DNA of 45,373 nucleotides from an uncultured bacterium (GCA_905215645.1 CAJMQS010000017.1:1-45373), one strand, 5' to 3'; shown: positions 32,222 through 41,026, numbered from the stretch's first letter. Notes: generated by a model from the sequence alone, not told the origin. Numbers and translations are program-made.

Positions 32222-33286
32222 ATGATGGAAGTGCAGCAAAGACCCAGGGGACTGGTGGCCAAACTGCTGGCGGGCCTTTTGGGGTTCGGTGTGTTCTATC
32301 TGCTGGGCCACTGGTTCCTGCCCGTGTTCCTGGCCGTGGGGATGAGCTTCCTGCTCTATCCCGTCGTAGACCGGCTGGAACGGCTGAAGATCAAGGGGCG
32401 GCCCTTTCCCAATACCCTGGCGGTATTGATCTCTTTCCTCGTATTCGGACTGTTCCTCTATGCGGCGGCCAATGTGCTGATCGTCCCCTTGGTGACCCAG
32501 GTGAACACCCTGCTGAAAGCCATGCCGGGGCTGGCGGCCAAAGCCAACGAGAGCATCAGCCTGTTTTTGGGCAGCGAAGCCCAGAAGCTGCCGCCCAACA
32601 CCCGGGAAGTGCTCCAGCAGGCAGCCAGCAGCCTGAGCAGCTACATCATGGGCCTGTTGAAGGATATGTTGGCTTCCACGGTCCAGGCGGCCAAGAGCCT
32701 GGTGAGCCTGGCCCTGGTCCCCTTCCTCAGTTTTTACTTCCTGAAGGACTGGCGGACCCTGAAGAAAATGGTGGTGGGGCTCTTCGCTTATGAAAAGCAG
32801 CCTCTGGCGGATCGGGTGCTCACGGACATGGGGCACATGCTCTGTGCCTATGTGGACAACATGTTCAAACTGTGTTTCGTAGCGGCGGCCTGTCTCACTG
32901 CCGGGAATTCCATCCTGGGCGTCCAGTACACCTTGGTGCTGGGGTTCCTGGCCATGATCAGCGAGATGATCCCCCTGGTGGGATCGGTGGTAGGGACCCT
33001 GGCGGCGGTATTCATCGCCCTGCTCCAGAACCCGTCCTTGGCCTTGAAGGTGCTGATCCTCTATCTGGTGTACTATCAGATCGATGCCCAGGTGATCATG
33101 CCCAATCTCATGGGTCACAGCATCACCCTGCATCCGGTGCTGATCATCCTGGCCGTGATGATCGGAGGCCAGATCGGCGGCGTGGCCGGGCTGATCTTCG
33201 CCGTCCCCGTCCTTGCCATCATCAAAGTGCTCTATGGGTATTTCTGGCATGCGGGGGAGAAGAGTCCGGTTGATAAAAACCAATAA
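32222..33286 (+). CDS. PerM/AI-2E-family transporter-like membrane protein
   Basis: A 354-residue membrane protein with about seven or eight hydrophobic segments. The ribosome site is weak (AAGG then GTGAG), and either of two adjacent ATGs may be used. An amphipathic region (about 90-160) follows the first three helices. The C-terminal block QVIMPNLMGHSITLHPVLIIL fits the AI-2E transporter/PerM family (quoted here only as QVIMPNLMGHSITLHP). Family members have been linked to AI-2 export or sodium-proton exchange; function here is open. It ends the lapA-recJ-rel transcript, 50 bp before hisS. Confidence 0.85.
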   Translation: MMEVQQRPRGLVAKLLAGLLGFGVFYLLGHWFLPVFLAVGMSFLLYPVVDRLERLKIKGRPFPNTLAVLISFLVFGLFLYAAANVLIVPLVTQVNTLLKAMPGLAAKANESISLFLGSEAQKLPPNTREVLQQAASSLSSYIMGLLKDMLASTVQAAKSLVSLALVPFLSFYFLKDWRTLKKMVVGLFAYEKQPLADRVLTDMGHMLCAYVDNMFKLCFVAAACLTAGNSILGVQYTLVLGFLAMISEMIPLVGSVVGTLAAVFIALLQNPSLALKVLILYLVYYQIDAQVIMPNLMGHSITLHPVLIILAVMIGGQIGGVAGLIFAVPVLAIIKVLYGYFWHAGEKSPVDKNQ

Positions 33287-33299
33287 ACTGTGTTAAAAT
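33270..33299 (+). promoter_or_regulatory. Promoter of hisS-aspS
   Basis: TTGATA (33270-33275), 18 bp, TAAAAT (33294-33299), overlapping the end of the permease gene. The leader is about 35 nt, so no T-box is present. Confidence 0.6.
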
Positions 33300-33339
33300 T
33301 AATAAGTTCAAACAAGTCGTGTGGACGGAGGGGATTTTT

Positions 33340-34593
33340 ATGTTAACAGGGGCACCGCGTGGTACCAAAGACATTCTGCCGGGCACCATCAATGGCTGGC
33401 GGTATGCGGAACAAATCATTCGTGAAGTTTGCCGGGAATTCAATTATCAGGAAATCAGGACCCCGATCTTCGAACATACCGAACTGTTCCAGAGAGGCAT
33501 CGGGGATGGGACGGACGTGGTGGACAAGGAAATGTACACCTTTACGGACCGGAGTGGCCGCAGTCTGACCCTGCGTCCGGAAAACACCGCTTCCGTGGTA
33601 CGTTCTTTCGTAGAAAACAAACTGTATGCGGAACCCATGCCGCTGAAGGTGTTCTATATCGGACCCATGTTCCGGTATGACCGTCCCCAGGCTGGGCGCA
33701 TGAGACAGTTCCACCAGTTCGGGGTGGAAGCCCTGGGGGCAGAATCCCCTGTGGTGGATGCAGAAGTCATCCTGCTGGCCCTCACTGTGCTGAAACGGTT
33801 CGGCCTGAAGGATCTGAAACTGAAGATCAACTCTGTGGGCTGCCCCAACTGCCGGCCCCAGCACTGGAAGCTGCTCCAGGACTACTTCCGTCCGCACCTG
33901 GACGAACTGTGCGAAGACTGCCAGAGCCGGTTCGACCGGAGCCCGCTGCGGATCCTGGACTGCAAAGTGGATGCGGACAAGCCTTTCATGGCCGGCGCAC
34001 CCAAGATCACTGACAGCCTGTGCGATGACTGCCGGGCCCATTTCGAAACCGTGAAGAAACTGCTGGACGAAGCCGGCGTGGAATATGAAGTGGACAGCAA
34101 CCTGGTCCGGGGGCTGGATTACTACACCAAGACCGCTTTCGAGATCCAGTATTCTCCCCTGGGCGCCCAGAGCGCAGTAGGCGGCGGCGGACGGTATGAC
34201 GGCCTGGTGGAAGAACTGGGCGGCCCCAGCACCCCCGGCGTAGGCTTTGCCATGGGTCTGGAACGGATTCTCTTGGCTCTGGAAAAACAGGACTTGCTGC
34301 CTTCCGGGAAGGAAGCCATCGACATCTTCGCCGTGATCCCTGATGAAGGGGGCGTGGCTGATGCCTTCCGGGTGATCACCGCCCTGCGGAACCAGGGCCT
34401 GGTGTGCGATATGAACCTGGTGGAACGGAGCATGAAGGCCCAGATGAAGCAGGCCAACCGGGAACAGGCCCGCTTCGCCCTGATCTTCGGGGAAGAAGAA
34501 CGCTCCAGAGGGGCTGTCACCGTCCGGAACATGGCGGACAGCAGCCAGGAAGAAGTCTGCTTCGGAGCTTTGGAAGCCTATTTCAACAAATAA
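33340..34593 (+). CDS. hisS: Histidyl-tRNA synthetase
   Basis: A 417-residue class II synthetase. The ATG at 33340 follows GGAGGGG. The N-terminus has APRGTKDILPG. Motif 1 is near IRTPIFEHTELFQRGIG and motif 2 near FRYDRPQAGRMRQFHQFG. The histidine-specific segments GLDYYTKTAFE and GGGRYDGLVEELGG come next, and motif 3 GVGFAMGLERI follows. A C-terminal anticodon-binding domain completes it. aspS starts 21 bp after its stop. Confidence 0.97.
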   Translation: MLTGAPRGTKDILPGTINGWRYAEQIIREVCREFNYQEIRTPIFEHTELFQRGIGDGTDVVDKEMYTFTDRSGRSLTLRPENTASVVRSFVENKLYAEPMPLKVFYIGPMFRYDRPQAGRMRQFHQFGVEALGAESPVVDAEVILLALTVLKRFGLKDLKLKINSVGCPNCRPQHWKLLQDYFRPHLDELCEDCQSRFDRSPLRILDCKVDADKPFMAGAPKITDSLCDDCRAHFETVKKLLDEAGVEYEVDSNLVRGLDYYTKTAFEIQYSPLGAQSAVGGGGRYDGLVEELGGPSTPGVGFAMGLERILLALEKQDLLPSGKEAIDIFAVIPDEGGVADAFRVITALRNQGLVCDMNLVERSMKAQMKQANREQARFALIFGEEERSRGAVTVRNMADSSQEEVCFGALEAYFNK

Positions 34594-34614
34594 TGACCAG
34601 AGGTGTTGACAAGA

Positions 34615-36411
34615 ATGAGTATGGAACGCAGTCATCATTGCGGTGACTTGAGAAAAGCAGATGCCGGCAAGACGGTTACCTTGTGCGGCTGGGTAAGCAA
34701 ACGGCGTGACCACGGCGGCATCATCTTCATCGATCTCCGGGACCGTCACGGTCTGGTGCAGGTGGTCATCGACCCGGCCCATGACGAAAAAGATTTCCAC
34801 AAGGCCGAAGGGGTCCGCAGCGAATACGTGCTGCAGGTCAAAGGCCTGGTGCGGGAACGGAGTGCAGAAACCGTGAACCCCCACCTGCCCACCGGGGATG
34901 TGGAAGTGGTGGTGAAGGACCTGAACGTGCTGAATCCTTCCAAGACCCCGCCCTTCTATATCCAGGATGGCATCGATGTAGATGAAAACGTCCGTCTCCG
35001 CTACCGGTATTTGGATCTGCGGCGGCCGGAAATGCAGCAGAACCTGATCCTGCGCCACCGGGTGACCAAGGCGGTCCGGGACTTCCTGGATAAACAGGAT
35101 TTCCTGGAAATCGAAACCCCGGATCTGATCCGGAGCACCCCGGAAGGGGCTCGGGACTACCTGGTGCCCAGCCGTGCGAACCCCGGCAAGTTCTATGCAC
35201 TGCCTCAGTCTCCCCAGCTGTTCAAACAGCTGCTGATGATTGCGGGGATGGAACGGTACTTCCAGATTGCCCGGTGCTTCCGGGATGAAGACCTGCGGGC
35301 CGACCGCCAGCCGGAATTCACCCAGCTGGATATGGAAATGTCCTTTGTGGATCAGGATGACATCATGGCCCTCACCGAAAAGCTGATCGCTTATGTGTTC
35401 AAGGAAACTCTGGGCGTGGATGTGCCCGTGCCCATGGCCCGGATGACCTGGGATGAAGCCATGGACAAATACGGCAGCGACAAACCGGACCTGCGGTTCG
35501 GCATGCAGCTGATCAACATGAATGAAGCCCTCCAGGGGACCCAGTTCAAGGTGTTCAAGGACATCATCGAAAAGGGCGGCCTGGTGAAAGCCATCAATGT
35601 GAAAGGCTACAACAAGATCCCCCGGAGAGAACTGGACGGCCTGGTGGAATTCGTAGGCATCTACGGCGCCAAAGGCCTGGCCTGGATCATCGTCAACGAT
35701 GACGGCACCATCAAGTCTCCTATCGCCAAATTCTTCTCCGACGAAGAAATGCAGCGGATCCTGGCTGCCGGCAAGGCGGAAAAAGGCGACGTGCTGCTAT
35801 TCGTGGCCGACCGGAAACCTCTGGTAGTGGCGGCTGCCCTGGGCGCCCTGCGTCTGGAAATGGGCAAGCGCCTGGGCCTCATCGACAAGGACAAACTGTG
35901 CTTCACCTGGGTGGTGAAGTTCCCTATGTTCGAATACAGCGAAGAAGAACACCGCTATGTGGCCATGCACCATCCCTTCACCGCTCCCTGCGATGAAGAT
36001 GTGGACAAGCTCCTTACCGATCCCGGCCATGTGTATGCCAAAGCCTACGACATGGTGCTGAACGGGGTGGAAATCGGCGGCGGTTCCGAACGTATCCATC
36101 GGGAAGATATCCAGAAGAAGGTCTTTGAAGCCATTGGCCTGACCGATGAACAGGCCCAGGAGAAATTCGGCTTCCTGCTGAAAGCCTTTGAATTCGGAGC
36201 ACCCCCCCATGGAGGTCTGGCCTTCGGCCTGGACCGTCTGGTGATGCTCATGGCCAAACGGCCTTCCATCCGTGACGTGATCGCTTTCCCGAAATCCCAG
36301 AGTGCCATCGACCTGATGTGCCAGGCACCCAATGTGGTGGACGAAAAGCAGCTGCGGGAACTCCATATCCGGAGCACCGTGGTGAAGAAAGAAAAAGAAG
36401 AAAAGAAATAA
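34615..36411 (+). CDS. aspS: Aspartyl-tRNA synthetase
   Basis: A 598-residue bacterial-type AspRS. The ATG at 34615 is preferred, with AGAGGTG about 10 bp upstream. The N-terminal OB anticodon-binding domain contains CGWVSKRRDHGG. Motif 2 is FRDEDLRADRQPEFTQLD (about 223) and motif 3 GGLAFGLDRLVM (about 533). A GAD insertion domain lies between them (about 290-420). Length and the insertion mark the bacterial form. Whether it is discriminating (Asp only) or also charges tRNA-Asn cannot be told without alignment. Confidence 0.97.
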   Translation: MSMERSHHCGDLRKADAGKTVTLCGWVSKRRDHGGIIFIDLRDRHGLVQVVIDPAHDEKDFHKAEGVRSEYVLQVKGLVRERSAETVNPHLPTGDVEVVVKDLNVLNPSKTPPFYIQDGIDVDENVRLRYRYLDLRRPEMQQNLILRHRVTKAVRDFLDKQDFLEIETPDLIRSTPEGARDYLVPSRANPGKFYALPQSPQLFKQLLMIAGMERYFQIARCFRDEDLRADRQPEFTQLDMEMSFVDQDDIMALTEKLIAYVFKETLGVDVPVPMARMTWDEAMDKYGSDKPDLRFGMQLINMNEALQGTQFKVFKDIIEKGGLVKAINVKGYNKIPRRELDGLVEFVGIYGAKGLAWIIVNDDGTIKSPIAKFFSDEEMQRILAAGKAEKGDVLLFVADRKPLVVAAALGALRLEMGKRLGLIDKDKLCFTWVVKFPMFEYSEEEHRYVAMHHPFTAPCDEDVDKLLTDPGHVYAKAYDMVLNGVEIGGGSERIHREDIQKKVFEAIGLTDEQAQEKFGFLLKAFEFGAPPHGGLAFGLDRLVMLMAKRPSIRDVIAFPKSQSAIDLMCQAPNVVDEKQLRELHIRSTVVKKEKEEKK

Positions 36412-36426
36412 ATCCGGTCTGCATGT

Positions 36427-36567
36427 GGGATGAGGGGGAGCGCCCTGATCTTGCTTTGCGGAAGGACGCAACAGGGACCGGGATGCGAGGGAGCCCGTGG
36501 GCCGGGCTGAGAGGGTACCCAAGTACCGACCGCCGGAGGGAGGGATCCCTCTGCCGCATCCTGGGAA
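36427..36567 (+). ncRNA. Structured attenuator leader of unassigned class
   Basis: A G/C-rich leader between aspS and a PhnDCE-type operon, ending just before an intrinsic terminator. Helices seen: CCCTG (36443-36447) with CAGGG (36472-36476), capped by TTGCG/CGCAA (36456-36471). Then GGATGCG-AGGGA (36481-36492) pairs with TCCCT and CGCATCC (36546-36561), enclosing GCCC/GGGC (36493-36507) and GGTAC/GTACC (36514-36527). A CTGAGA (36507-36512) and GACC (36528-36531) resemble the pyrimidine-sensing arm of a TPP riboswitch, but the second arm (CCTGATC... in proper order) is missing. It may be a riboswitch of another class or a diverged one. Confidence 0.5.
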
Positions 36568-36577
36568 CCGTACAAAA

Positions 36578-36613
36578 AACCGGCTGTCGCCAAGAAAGCG
36601 GCAGCCGGTTTTT
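36578..36613 (+). terminator. Intrinsic terminator in front of the transporter operon
   Basis: A 13-bp stem, AACCGGCTGTCGC (36578-36590) with GCGGCAGCCGGTT (36598-36610), loop CAAGAAA, then TTTTT. It lies only 10 bp before the AAAGGAG of the next gene, the position of an attenuator rather than of a simple end of aspS. No promoter is visible between it and the gene. Confidence 0.85.
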
Positions 36614-36637
36614 GTGTGCATGAAAGGAGAACGTACC

Positions 36638-37666
36638 GTGAAAAATTGGAAGAAGATGTTGGGGGTGCTGCTGGCCGGGGCCCTGGTGCTGGGCGGCTGC
36701 GGCGGCACGAAAAAGGAACAGGCGGTTGGGAGCAGGACCATCCCGGAACTGAAAATCGCCATTTCTCCCTATCAAGATGCGGATACCCTGCGGACCAAGA
36801 CCGAGCCCCTGGGGAAGATGCTCCAGGCAAAACTGAAGGAAAAGGGCTATGAGGTGCAGAAAATCACCTTGAATGTGGGCACTTCCTACAATGCCGTAGG
36901 GGAGGCACTCAGTGCAGGCAGTGCTGATGTGGGCTTCATTTCCGGGGCCACCTATGTGCTCTGCGACCGGGATGTGGATGTGCTGCTGACGGCGCTCCGG
37001 GAAGGCATCGACAAGGACACCACGGATCTTTCCGTATGGAACAACGGCCAGCCGGACAAATTCACCAAAAACCTGGTGAAGTATTACCGGTCCGCCCTGG
37101 TGGTGGGGCCAAGCCCCAAGGGACAGGCCCTCCTGGCCAAAGTGAAGCGGGGAGAAAAGCCCACTTGGGAGGAACTGGACAGCCTGAACTGGGCGGTGAT
37201 GAGCCCTGCTTCTGCTTCCGGGTATCTGTATCCTTCCCTATGGCTGAAGGAAAACTACGGGAAGACCCTGAAAGACCTGTCCCATGTGGTCCAGTCCGAT
37301 TCCTATACCACTTCAACGGCTCGGCTGGCTTCCGGCCAGGTGGATGTGATGGTGGCCTATTCCCATATCCGGGCCAAGATGGAAAAAGATTGGCAGGTCA
37401 AACTGGGGGGGACCGGGTCCATCTGGGATCAGACCGGGATCATCGGGGTCACGGGGAAAATCTTCAATGATACGGTGAGTGTGAGCAAGACCAGCAAAGT
37501 GATGCAGGATTCGGCCTTCCGGAAGGCACTGGGAGAAGCCCTGATCGAAATTGGGAAGACAGAAGAAGGACTGAAGGTGCTGAAGACCATCGGCCACAAG
37601 GGCTATGACTGGGCCCAGGCCTCCGATTACGATGGAGAACGGAAAATCCGGAAGGAACTCCAATGA
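36638..37666 (+). CDS. PhnD-type substrate-binding lipoprotein
   Basis: A 342-residue binding protein of a phosphonate/phosphite-type ABC transporter. A GTG start at 36638 is chosen: AAAGGAG lies 8 bp upstream and the protein then opens with a lipoprotein signal ending LGGC (Cys21). The upstream in-frame region crosses the terminator. The PhnD pattern is visible in LKIAISPYQDADTL, SAGSADVGFISGATYV and the MSPASASGYLYPS ligand loop. PhnC-like and PhnE-like genes follow with ATGA overlaps. Family members bind phosphonates, phosphite or other small anions; substrate is not decided by sequence. Confidence 0.85.
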   Translation: MKNWKKMLGVLLAGALVLGGCGGTKKEQAVGSRTIPELKIAISPYQDADTLRTKTEPLGKMLQAKLKEKGYEVQKITLNVGTSYNAVGEALSAGSADVGFISGATYVLCDRDVDVLLTALREGIDKDTTDLSVWNNGQPDKFTKNLVKYYRSALVVGPSPKGQALLAKVKRGEKPTWEELDSLNWAVMSPASASGYLYPSLWLKENYGKTLKDLSHVVQSDSYTTSTARLASGQVDVMVAYSHIRAKMEKDWQVKLGGTGSIWDQTGIIGVTGKIFNDTVSVSKTSKVMQDSAFRKALGEALIEIGKTEEGLKVLKTIGHKGYDWAQASDYDGERKIRKELQ

Positions 37667-38415
37667 ACCCGACGGTACTGGAATTGAAAGCCGTTTCCCA
37701 AGCCTATGAAAAAGGACATCCCATTCTCCAGGGGGTGTCCCTTTCCGTACCCCAGGGTTCCTTTGTTTCCTTGATCGGCCCCAGCGGTGCCGGGAAGACC
37801 ACCCTGCTCCGGCTGTTCAATGGCATGGTACGGCCGTTCTCCGGTGAAGTATGGGTGGAAGGCCGCCGGTTCGATACCTTGAAAGGGAAATGGCGCCGGC
37901 AGGTCCAGCAGCAGGTGGGGATGATCTTCCAGGACTTCTGCTTGGTGGAAGAGAGCAGCTGCCTGGAAAACGTACTTTGCGGGGCCCTGGGACGGATCAG
38001 CCTGTGGCGGGCCCTGTGGGGAAAATTTCCGGAACAGGAAGTGGCAAAGGCCCGGCAGGCTCTGGGTCTGGTTGGGCTGGGCGGACGGGAAGATACCTTG
38101 GCCGGCAGTCTCAGCGGGGGACAGAAACAGCGGGTGGCCATTGCTAGGACTTTGGTCCAGGAAGCATCCGTCATCCTGGCAGATGAACCGGTGGCTTCCT
38201 TGGATCCAGGGACGGGAAAAGCCATCCTGGAATTGCTCCGGCAGCTGCAGGAAACCCAGGGGCTTACCGTGGTGATGAACAGCCACAATGTGGAGCAGGC
38301 CATGATATTTTCCCAGCAGGTGGTGGGGCTCCGGCAGGGCCGGATCTTGTTCCAAGGGCCGGCGGATGCCTGGGATGCGGAGAAAGTCCGGGAATTGTAC
38401 AGGAGGGAATCATGA
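37663..38415 (+). CDS. PhnC-type ABC transporter ATP-binding protein
   Basis: A 250-residue ATPase. Walker A is GPSGAGKTT (about 37-45), the Q-loop is in GMIFQDFCLVE, the signature is LSGGQKQRVAIAR (about 147), and Walker B is VILADEPVASLD (about 168), followed by the H-loop MNSHNVEQA. It resembles PhnC in length and in the FNGMVRPFSGEV segment. Start and stop overlap the neighbouring genes by 4 bp. Confidence 0.9.
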   Translation: MNPTVLELKAVSQAYEKGHPILQGVSLSVPQGSFVSLIGPSGAGKTTLLRLFNGMVRPFSGEVWVEGRRFDTLKGKWRRQVQQQVGMIFQDFCLVEESSCLENVLCGALGRISLWRALWGKFPEQEVAKARQALGLVGLGGREDTLAGSLSGGQKQRVAIARTLVQEASVILADEPVASLDPGTGKAILELLRQLQETQGLTVVMNSHNVEQAMIFSQQVVGLRQGRILFQGPADAWDAEKVRELYRRES

Positions 38416-39929
38416 CCCAAAGATACCGACAGCGGATGGGATGGATCCTGCTGCTGGGACTGACGGCCGGATCCCTGGCAGAAATCGGCTGGGATCCGGC
38501 ATTGCTGGGAGAGCGGGGCGGCCGGTTCTTTGATATTGCCCGGGCCATGCTGCCTCCGGATTGGGGATTTTTCCGGGAGGCAGCCGGGCCTCTTCTCAGC
38601 ACTGTGCGCATGTCCTTGGCAGGTTCTTTCCTGGGCAGTTCCCTGGGCCTTTTGGGAGCTGTGCTGGGCAGCCGTTGGACCAATCCCCATGGCTGGATCC
38701 GGATCCCTTTCCTGTGTGCCATCCAGCTGCTGCGGACGGTGCCGGCCCTGATCCTGGCTCTTTTGTGCACCTTCCTGGTGGGACTGGGGAACCTGGCCGG
38801 TACCTTGGCCCTGACCCTCAGTACCTTTGGGGTGATGACCCGGCTGGGATATGAAGATATGGAAACCCTGGACTGGAAAACAGCCCGAGCCCTGGAAGCC
38901 TCTGGCTGCGGCCGGGGAAAAGCCTTCTGCCGGGCTCTCCTGCCCCGGCTGCTGCCCGGGTATCTGACCAACGCCCTGTACCTGTGGGAAGCCAATGTGC
39001 GTCAAGCGGCCATCTTGGGTTATGTGGGAGCCGGGGGCATCGGGCTGCTGCTGAACCAGCAGCTGGCCTGGCGGGCCTATGGCCGGGTGGGGACCTTGCT
39101 GGTACTGCTCTACGGTGCAGTGCTGGTTTCGGAAAGCCTCAGTGAAGCCCTGCAGAAAGTCCTGAGAGGCCAATGGAGACTCCAGCCTTGGATGAAAAAA
39201 GGCCTGGGTGTCTTGGGACTGCTGCTGTTCCTGGGCTCCCTGGGAACCCTGGAACCGGCAGGAAATGGCGGCATGGGTGCGGCCCGGGCCATACTGGTGG
39301 GACTTTTGGAACCGGATTCTTCCCTGCTGTTTTCTCTGGAAAAAGATGCTGTGCCCTGGCTGTTGGGAGAGACTTTCTGTATGGCGTTCCTGGGGACCTT
39401 GGGAGGAGGGCTGGCCGCTGGGTTCCTGGCTCTGGCATCCAGCTTCCGCTTCCTGCCAGTGGGGGCCGCTTTGGTGCCCCGGCTGGTGCTCCTGGGCATC
39501 CGGACGGTGCCGGTCTTTGTCTACGGCCTCATGTGGCTACGGGTCACTGGACCCGGGCCTTTTGCCGGTACCCTTACTTTGCTGGTGTGCAGCATCGGCC
39601 TTTTGGCCAAACGGTTCCAAATCGGGCTGGACAGTACGGATGCACGGCCTTTTGCCGCCAGCCGGGCCATGGGTACCGGGTGGGCTGCCGCTTTCCGGTG
39701 GACGGTCCTGCCCCAGCTGAAAAAAAGCGGAGCGGCTGCCCTGCTGTACAGACTGGATGTGAACCTTCGGGAGGCTTCCATCTTAGGCCTGGTAGGAGCT
39801 GGGGGCATCGGCACCCCGCTGATCCTGGCTCTCCAGCAGTACAAATGGCAGGAAGCCGGCGCCTTTCTTTGGGGCATGGCTGCCTTGGTGCTGGCGGTGG
39901 AATGGGGAAGTGAAAGATGCAGGAGATGA
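38412..39929 (+). CDS. Fused double PhnE-type permease
   Basis: A 505-residue membrane protein made of two tandem permease units. Each unit ends in a PhnE/MetI-type EAA loop: first EASGCGRGKAFCRALLP then ILGYVGAGGIGLLL (about residues 155-215), second ASRAMGTGWAAAFRWTVLP then ILGLVGAGGIGTPL (about 415-465). Ordinary PhnE is about 260-290 residues and acts as a dimer, so this gene supplies both halves in one chain. The two halves are clearly diverged. A strong terminator overlaps its stop codon. Confidence 0.88.
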   Translation: MTQRYRQRMGWILLLGLTAGSLAEIGWDPALLGERGGRFFDIARAMLPPDWGFFREAAGPLLSTVRMSLAGSFLGSSLGLLGAVLGSRWTNPHGWIRIPFLCAIQLLRTVPALILALLCTFLVGLGNLAGTLALTLSTFGVMTRLGYEDMETLDWKTARALEASGCGRGKAFCRALLPRLLPGYLTNALYLWEANVRQAAILGYVGAGGIGLLLNQQLAWRAYGRVGTLLVLLYGAVLVSESLSEALQKVLRGQWRLQPWMKKGLGVLGLLLFLGSLGTLEPAGNGGMGAARAILVGLLEPDSSLLFSLEKDAVPWLLGETFCMAFLGTLGGGLAAGFLALASSFRFLPVGAALVPRLVLLGIRTVPVFVYGLMWLRVTGPGPFAGTLTLLVCSIGLLAKRFQIGLDSTDARPFAASRAMGTGWAAAFRWTVLPQLKKSGAAALLYRLDVNLREASILGLVGAGGIGTPLILALQQYKWQEAGAFLWGMAALVLAVEWGSERCRR

Positions 39930-39965
39930 AAAACGGTAAGCCGCTTTCATCTCCTGCATCTTTTT
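39916..39965 (+). terminator. Terminator of the phn-type operon
   Basis: A perfect 16-bp stem, arms 39916-39931 and 39945-39960 (GATGCAGGAGATGAAA), loop of 13 nt, then TTTTT. It includes the stop codon of the permease gene. Confidence 0.9.
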
Positions 39966-40010
39966 ATCTTCTACCAACCGATTCCTGTCCCCAAATTTTC
40001 CCATTTCTTT

Positions 40011-40019
40011 TGTTATACT
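40011..40019 (+). promoter_or_regulatory. Extended -10 promoter of the Sel1 gene
   Basis: TGT-TATACT at 40011-40019, about 37 bp before the start. No clear -35. The same TGT-TATACT form precedes the beta-CASP gene at 41688. Confidence 0.45.
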
Positions 40020-40055
40020 GGAAGAAAAGAAATCCCATTGTAGGAGGTACGGGCC

Positions 40056-40957
40056 ATGGAGAGCAATATGGAACAAAGAGGGATGCAGGCAGGGGAAAAA
40101 GGAACAGGGAGGGAAGAGACAGGAGAACTGGACCGGCTGTTCCTGGACCTTCCGCCCCGAGAGGCTTATCCTTTGATCCTGGCGAAAGCCTGGGAAGGCA
40201 GCGGCCGGGCTCTTTTCCTCCTAGCGCTGTACCTGGACGGGGGATATGGGACCTTCTTCTTGGATCAGGGTCAGGCCCGGGCTTATGCTTCCGCCGCTTC
40301 CCAGGCCGGAGATCCGGTGGCCCCTGCCTTTGGCGCACTGAAAGACCTGCCCAATGTGGGAGAGTCCGTCCGGGTGTTCGTCCGGCAGAGAGAAAGGATC
40401 CGGGCCCTGGCAGCAGAAGGAGACTTCCTGGCCCAGTACTATCTGGGAATCATGTACGCCTACGGGGAAGGAGAGGACCCTTCCTATGAAAAAGCCTTGG
40501 CTTGGTTCGAAAAATCTGCTGCCCAGGGCTTTGCGGCCGCCCAGCTGGCCATGGGTTCCTTCCTCCGGTTGGTGGATGGGGGAAAAATGGCAGCTGGCGG
40601 GAGAAGCGGCTGGAATGGTATCGAAAAGCCGCCGAAAAAGGCCATGCGGAAGCTCAGCTGCGCCTGGCCCAGGAATACCGGCTGCGCTGCCATGCCCTGG
40701 AACAGGCCAGGATCTGGTACGAAAGAGCCGCCCGCCAGGGCCATCCCGCTGCCTGTGAGATCATGGGAACCTTCTGGGAAAATGGCTACGTAGGCCAGGC
40801 AGACCCGGACCAGGCCTTGGCCTGGTATCGCAGAGCTTACCACAGAGGCAACTCCAGCGCCTGCTTCGCCATCGCCAGACTGTACGAAGAAGGCCGAGGC
40901 GTCCCCCAATCCTGGCAGCAGGCGGCACTGTGGTATAAAAAATTTTGGGAAAGATAG
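40056..40957 (+). pseudogene. Sel1-repeat protein with a -1 frameshift
   Basis: A TPR-like Sel1-repeat gene read in two frames. The first frame (from 40056, TAGGAGG upstream) carries Sel1 units such as AQYYLGIMYAYGEGEDPSYEKALAWFEKSA (split: AQYYLGIMYAYGEGED, YEKALAWFEKSA). After about 40586 the repeats continue in the -1 frame: WYRKAAEKGHAEAQLRLA, then WYERAARQGHPAACEIMG and WYRRAYHRGNSSACFAIA. Staying in the first frame gives a non-repeat, Pro/Arg-rich tail to 40793. The switch falls on GGGGG-AAAAA (40578-40587), where the first-frame codons read G-GGA-AAA, the X-XXY-YYZ form of a -1 slippery site. A one-base indel in the run, a sequencing error or programmed frameshifting could explain it. 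The joined product would be about 300 residues. Sel1 proteins are scaffolds; function unknown. Confidence 0.75.
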
Positions 40958-40970
40958 GAATTGTATTAAT

Positions 40971-40988
40971 GGCCATTGAACGCTGACA
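40971..40988. repeat. Remnant right arm of the heptamer element
   Basis: GGCC then ATTGAAC (40975-40981) and GCTGACA (40982-40988), directly followed by the A-run of a terminator. GCTGACA-A(n) is also the junction at 4214-4220 and 7528-7534. Confidence 0.45.
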
Positions 40989-41026
40989 AAAAAAGGGCTG
41001 CTGCATGCGCAGCATCCCCTTTTTAG
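40988..41026. terminator. Bidirectional terminator with TGC/GCA core
   Basis: AAAAAAAGGG-c-TGCTGC pairs with GCAGCA-t-CCCCTTTTT around ATGC. T-runs on both strands suit the converging Sel1 and exported-protein genes. Confidence 0.8.

Noticed and set aside
36427..36567. TPP riboswitch
   Set aside because: CTGAGA and GACC fit one arm, but the pyrophosphate-binding arm is not found in the right order; a CCTGATC at 36444-36450 lies on the wrong side.
36427..36567. T-box leader
   Set aside because: No AGGGTGGTACCGCG-type antiterminator sequence, and the downstream gene is not an amino-acid or synthetase gene of the usual kind.
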